Positions 60,213 through 64,000 of a DNA stretch of 64,000 bases are shown in pieces. The stretch's first letter is position 1. Each line of letters starts with the position of its first letter. The position numbers and the translations under genes are program-made. The notes beneath the pieces are model-generated. The model worked only from the letters and a program-made list of their open reading frames with translations. It had not been told where the DNA came from and made no database searches. Source of the DNA: Siphonodentalium dalli (taxonomy: Eukaryota; Mollusca; Scaphopoda; Gadilida; Siphonodentaliidae); assembly GCA_032622095.1 (NCBI GenBank), contig CP136063.1, forward strand, positions 142,137,450 through 142,201,449, read 5' to 3'.

Positions 60213-62780
60213 TCACATATATCCCAAACATTATTCTCTGCTGTTCCGAAAAAAGGTGGCATAGGTTGTAGCTCATTTGGCTATTAACCAAGTTATATAA
60301 TTAACTGACACTAAATGTTATATTCTGGTTGTCCCAGTACCTTCTGTGAATGACAAATTCATTTTAAAGATGCAGTATGGAATTCTGACAAATCATCTTT
60401 TGTGTTATGGTCATATTTCTGAATGGAAACGGGCAAAACTTCGAAACAGAACTGAGAGGAACCATATTAGCTTCACAATTTATCAAATTAATACATGGTG
60501 TAAGTAAAAATGGCAGCCAGGGTGTGACTGCATGTGAATATGTTTAGAGGGAGTTATTGTATGACCATCAACGATGTGAATAGTTATACAATGAGTGGCT
60601 ATATGGTCATGGGTGGGGTGTCCATGAGATGCATATGTATACAAGGAGTGGTTGTATGGTCATGTGTGAAGTGAATAGGAATACAGGGAGTAGCTGAATG
60701 ATAATTGATGTGGTGTATGGGTATAGCGAGAGTAGCTACATGGTCATCTGTGTGTTGTTTATGTATATGAAAGTGACTAGATAGCCATGTGTGGGATTTA
60801 CAGGTTTATCTTGGGTGGCTATATTATGGATGGATGTATATCTATTCACATGTTGGCTGTATGATCATGGGTGGGTGTATGGACAAATGGGGAGTGGTTG
60901 TATGCTTATGGGTAATGTATATAGGTGTACATGGAATGAATGTATGGTCATGATTGCTGAAGTGTATATGCATACATGGAGTACATATAGCTGGGTAGTC
61001 ATTGGTGGGCTTGTTGGTATATAGGAAGTGTCCTTGTGGTCATGGGTGTATATGGTATGTATATGGATATCTGCTGTGTCTGTATTGTCATGGATGTGTG
61101 TAACAGTATACAACGAGTCGATGGGTTGTCATGGGTGATGTGTATATGCAAGTCTGGGGTGTACAAATGGCTGTATGTGCCTGGAATTAGTATATCTATT
61201 GATGAGGTGTACTGTATGTGTATACATGCTGTGGTAATATACGGGGTGAATATGTATATGTTGAGTGGCTATATGGCCATGGGTGTGTCGAAAGTTATAC
61301 AATGAGTGGGTAAATAGGTATACAAGTAGTCATAAATTTGGTGTATTCAGTGAGTGTCTAAATTGCCATTGGTGATGTGTATTATGTAAGTCTGGAGTGT
61401 ATGGATGGCTGTGTGATCAGGGTATTGGTATATATTGAAGGGCTCCATGGTCATTGGTGAGGTGTAGATGTATACCCGGAGAGACTATATGGCCATGAGT
61501 GGGATGTATATGAATATATTGAGTGGCTATATGGTAATGGGTGTGGCCAATAGGTATACCAGGAGTGACTGTATGGTCAATGTTGATGTGATATGCGGGT
61601 ATTGGTATATCTAGGGTTGTATGGCCATTGGTGAAGTGTTTATTTATACCTAGAGTGACTATATATGCTTGGGTGTATATGCATGGGTGAGTTTATATAC
61701 ATGTATGTCTTGAGTGGCTATATTTCCAAATGTGTGGGCAATAGGTGTACAGGGGGCAACAATATGGCTAATGGCGGAGTGAATATGTATACAATGAGTT
61801 ACTGTATGACTACGAATGTGATGTGTGAGTATACAGCGAGAGTCTGAATTGCCATGAGTGAGATGAACATTCAAGTCTGGCTTGTATGAATGGCCATATG
61901 CAGAGTATGGGGATATATAGAAGGGTTGTATGGCCATTAGTGCGGTGTATATGTATACATGGAGTGACTGGTTATGGTTGTCGTGTATATGTATATATTG
62001 AGTGGCTATATGGCCATGGGTGTGGCAAATAAATATACAGGGAGTGATTCTATGGCCACTGATGAGGCGAATATGTATACAAGAAGTGACTGTATGATCA
62101 TCGATGTGGCGAACAAGTACATATGGAGTGACAATATAGTCATGGTGATGTGTCGGGTTATACCTGGTGTGCCTGCATGACTGTATAGTCATGTGTGGAT
62201 GTACGGGTATACAAGGTGTGGTTGTATGGTCATGCGTGAGGTGTATGTGTATAAAGCGAGTGGCTACATGGTCATTTGTGTGGTGATCGTGTATATATGG
62301 AGTGATTGCATGTTCATGTGTGGGTTGTACAGGTATACATTTGGGTGACTATCGCTTTCCACAATAACTCATGGACATGTTAATCGGTAGAGAGGTAATG
62401 TCAGTGTTCTCTAGCATGATGGTGTGTTAGCTGTACAATGGAGGAAACGGTTTTCCTGACATGAGTCAATCAATTTTGATGAATTTTGATGTTGTTGGGC
62501 AGAGTATAGACACATAATATGGCCCATCTCAGTTCAGTGTCAAAGTTCTGCCCATTTCTGTTCAAAACTGGCCAGAATCCCAAAAGAAGTTTTCGGTAAC
62601 ATTCCATACTGCATCCTTTAACATGAATGTGACATGCCGTATAAGGTACTGAGACAACCAGAATAGAACATTTAGTTGTCAGTGAATTATGTTACATATT
62701 TAATAACCAAGTATTTGTCACAATTTGCTACCATTTCGGAACAGCGGAGAATAATGTTCGGGATATATGTGAAAAATTTA
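60213..62780. mobile_element. Foldback structure with minisatellite core, diverged arms
   Basis: Arms at 60213-60505 and about 62455-62780 are inverted and share CACATATATCCC(A/G)AACATT, ATTCTGGTTGTC(C/T)CAGTACC and GATGCAGTATGGAAT. Divergence is much greater than in the 12.5-kb foldback. No TSD was identified. The arm sequence belongs to the dispersed family at 38, 49 and 63 kb. Confidence 0.65.
60510..62345. repeat. ~50-bp minisatellite, opposite orientation to 13 kb
   Basis: Units read GTATACANGGAGTGACTGTA then TGGTCATGTGTGAGGTGAAT. About 35 diverged units. The reverse complement corresponds to the 12915-13630 array. ORFs up to 177 aa inside (61659-62192) are repeat artefacts. Confidence 0.9.
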
Positions 62781-64000
62781 CCTTTTTTTTAATCAAATTT
62801 GGTTGCTATCTTGGGTAAATTTGTCTAAAAACACCTCAATGTCACTCATTTAAGAGAGATCAAAACAGTAAACAGATTTGATACCAAAGATAGTTCCATT
62901 TTACTTGAAAAAATCTTCTGAACCACAAAAGTTATTTTGTTGCCGATTTTGATGTCGAGTTTGTGATAGAAAATTCCAATAATTCTGGTAATGTCAGTGG
63001 CTATATACAATACTAACATTCAAGCGAGGTGCATTAACAATGATAGTGTATTCAATCTATAAAATACACAATAGCCAATTTTATAAATTAACCCCCACTT
63101 TTAACAGATTGCATGGCATGCTGGGGCAATATTTACCATTTTCCATATTTTGGGTGTCATTTTCGCAGCCATTTTGAGCCAAAGTGACAATTTTGATTCC
63201 ATTGTGTCAGATTGAGTTGGAATATTCATAAGTAATGGTATGCCTTACTTACAGTGCACAGTTCTGCCTATTTATTGTTGAAATATGACTACAATCCCAA
63301 AGGTGATTTTTGGTGAATTTTTATCGCATTCTGTAAAATCGAATTTTTTATGGATAGGAAGAAACGGGGCCAACATGAATGGCACATTTCATTGCTCCAA
63401 CTATCACTTAAATGAACAGTAGAAAATAACCTCACATTTATCACACAGTTCCATACAGCAGAAACTGATTAAGAAGTTATTAGTGAAAACACATTAAATT
63501 CCGACTACCATTTTGGCGACCATCTTGAACTGGGAGTTCCCATTTTACTATGAAAAGTGGAATTATATCTTAGCTTCTTAAAAATATATACATTAGTGAC
63601 CCGTCTGAAAAAAATGGTGGCCATGTTGGACGCCATCTGGTCTGGTGTCTACACGACCACTTTGTTTCGTGTTAACATTGATTAAATGTTGAGGGACATC
63701 ATGCGGAGGAAAATGAGTCAGGTGAATCCTGGGGGATACCTATCAGCTCCTGGACTAGTGTACGTATTGGCAGAGTTACTTGGGGAAAGCTTGTTCCCAT
63801 GGCAACTAGGGCCAATGTGGGTATGGGGAAACCTGCTTTGATGATATATACATATATATATATATCATATTTCAGAGCTGCGAAGGTAATCTTATAGCAG
63901 GAATTCCCAATCTTAAAATGTGCACCAAAGCTACTACCTGAACTTCAATTTGTCAACAACCAGTGAATCTCGAAACTAACAATTCGCGCCAACCAGTGTT
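62781..64000. repeat. Dispersed 'GCCATTTTG' repeat units, then unassigned
   Basis: 63120-63660 carries AGTTCTGCCTATTTATTGTT, CAATCCCAAAGGTGATTTT and GGCCATGTTGGACGCCATCT, relatives of 62.45-62.6 and 48.9-49.4 kb. A short (TA)n tract is at about 63846-63868. 63670-64000 shows nothing identifiable; CHID1 exon 3 is not here. Confidence 0.55.

Noticed and set aside
61659-62192. 177-aa minus-strand ORF, one of the longest in the window
   Set aside because: Lies wholly inside the ~50-bp minisatellite; His/Thr/Ile-rich periodic translation.
52756-64000. CHID1 exon 3
   Set aside because: No exon starting with Trp-Asn after a good acceptor was found in this stretch.

Overview
The window is AT-rich, intron- and repeat-dominated eukaryotic DNA. 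The dispersed families (units carrying CCGGATGATAACTTT and GAACCAAATTTGGTA, and a terminus reading TTTTTAGCTCACCTGAG) are ones I associate with marine molluscs, so a mollusc, probably a bivalve, is the best guess. That is recall plus inference; no host gene in the window fixes the species.

Only one host gene is clear: the first two coding exons of a CHID1-like gene (chitinase domain-containing protein 1) on the + strand at 51.1-52.8 kb. Its third exon is not visible before the window ends, so intron 2 is at least 11 kb and is full of repeats.

Almost everything else is mobile DNA, much of it delimited here by terminal repeats and target-site duplications (TSDs) read directly. 1-8 kb: a mollusc-type repeat field broken by two DNA transposons (1859-4227 with identical 87-bp inverted ends; 4930-7502) and a 77-bp mini-element. 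8.8-11.6 kb: a BEL/Pao LTR retrotransposon on the minus strand with 170-bp LTRs and a 5-bp TSD, lacking reverse transcriptase, RNase H and integrase. 12.5-15.1 kb: a foldback element with about 360-bp arms around a minisatellite and a decayed coding fragment. 19-24 kb: several tandem repeat arrays. 25.7-32.0 kb: a Mutator-like element with long inverted ends, a perfect 9-bp TSD and remnants of a spliced FLYWCH-MULE transposase gene; it contains a piggyBac-type, a Tc1-type and a 64-bp miniature element. 33-39.9 kb: palindromic elements, a 32-bp minisatellite with a three-unit higher-order pattern, and 162-bp tandem units. 42.2-46.6 kb: a decayed non-LTR retrotransposon (PHD finger, endonuclease, reverse transcriptase). 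53 kb: a tRNA-type SINE. 55.4-59.4 kb: an inverted duplication with 1.1-kb arms around a spacer with three CCAAT boxes. 60.2-62.8 kb: a second foldback structure whose core is the same minisatellite as at 13 kb, in the opposite orientation.

The most interesting items are the 61-64-bp elements inserted twice with perfect 9-bp TSDs, the nested Mutator-like element, and the two foldback structures that share a minisatellite core but not arms. Coordinates of terminal repeats and TSDs were counted by hand; identity figures are by eye.
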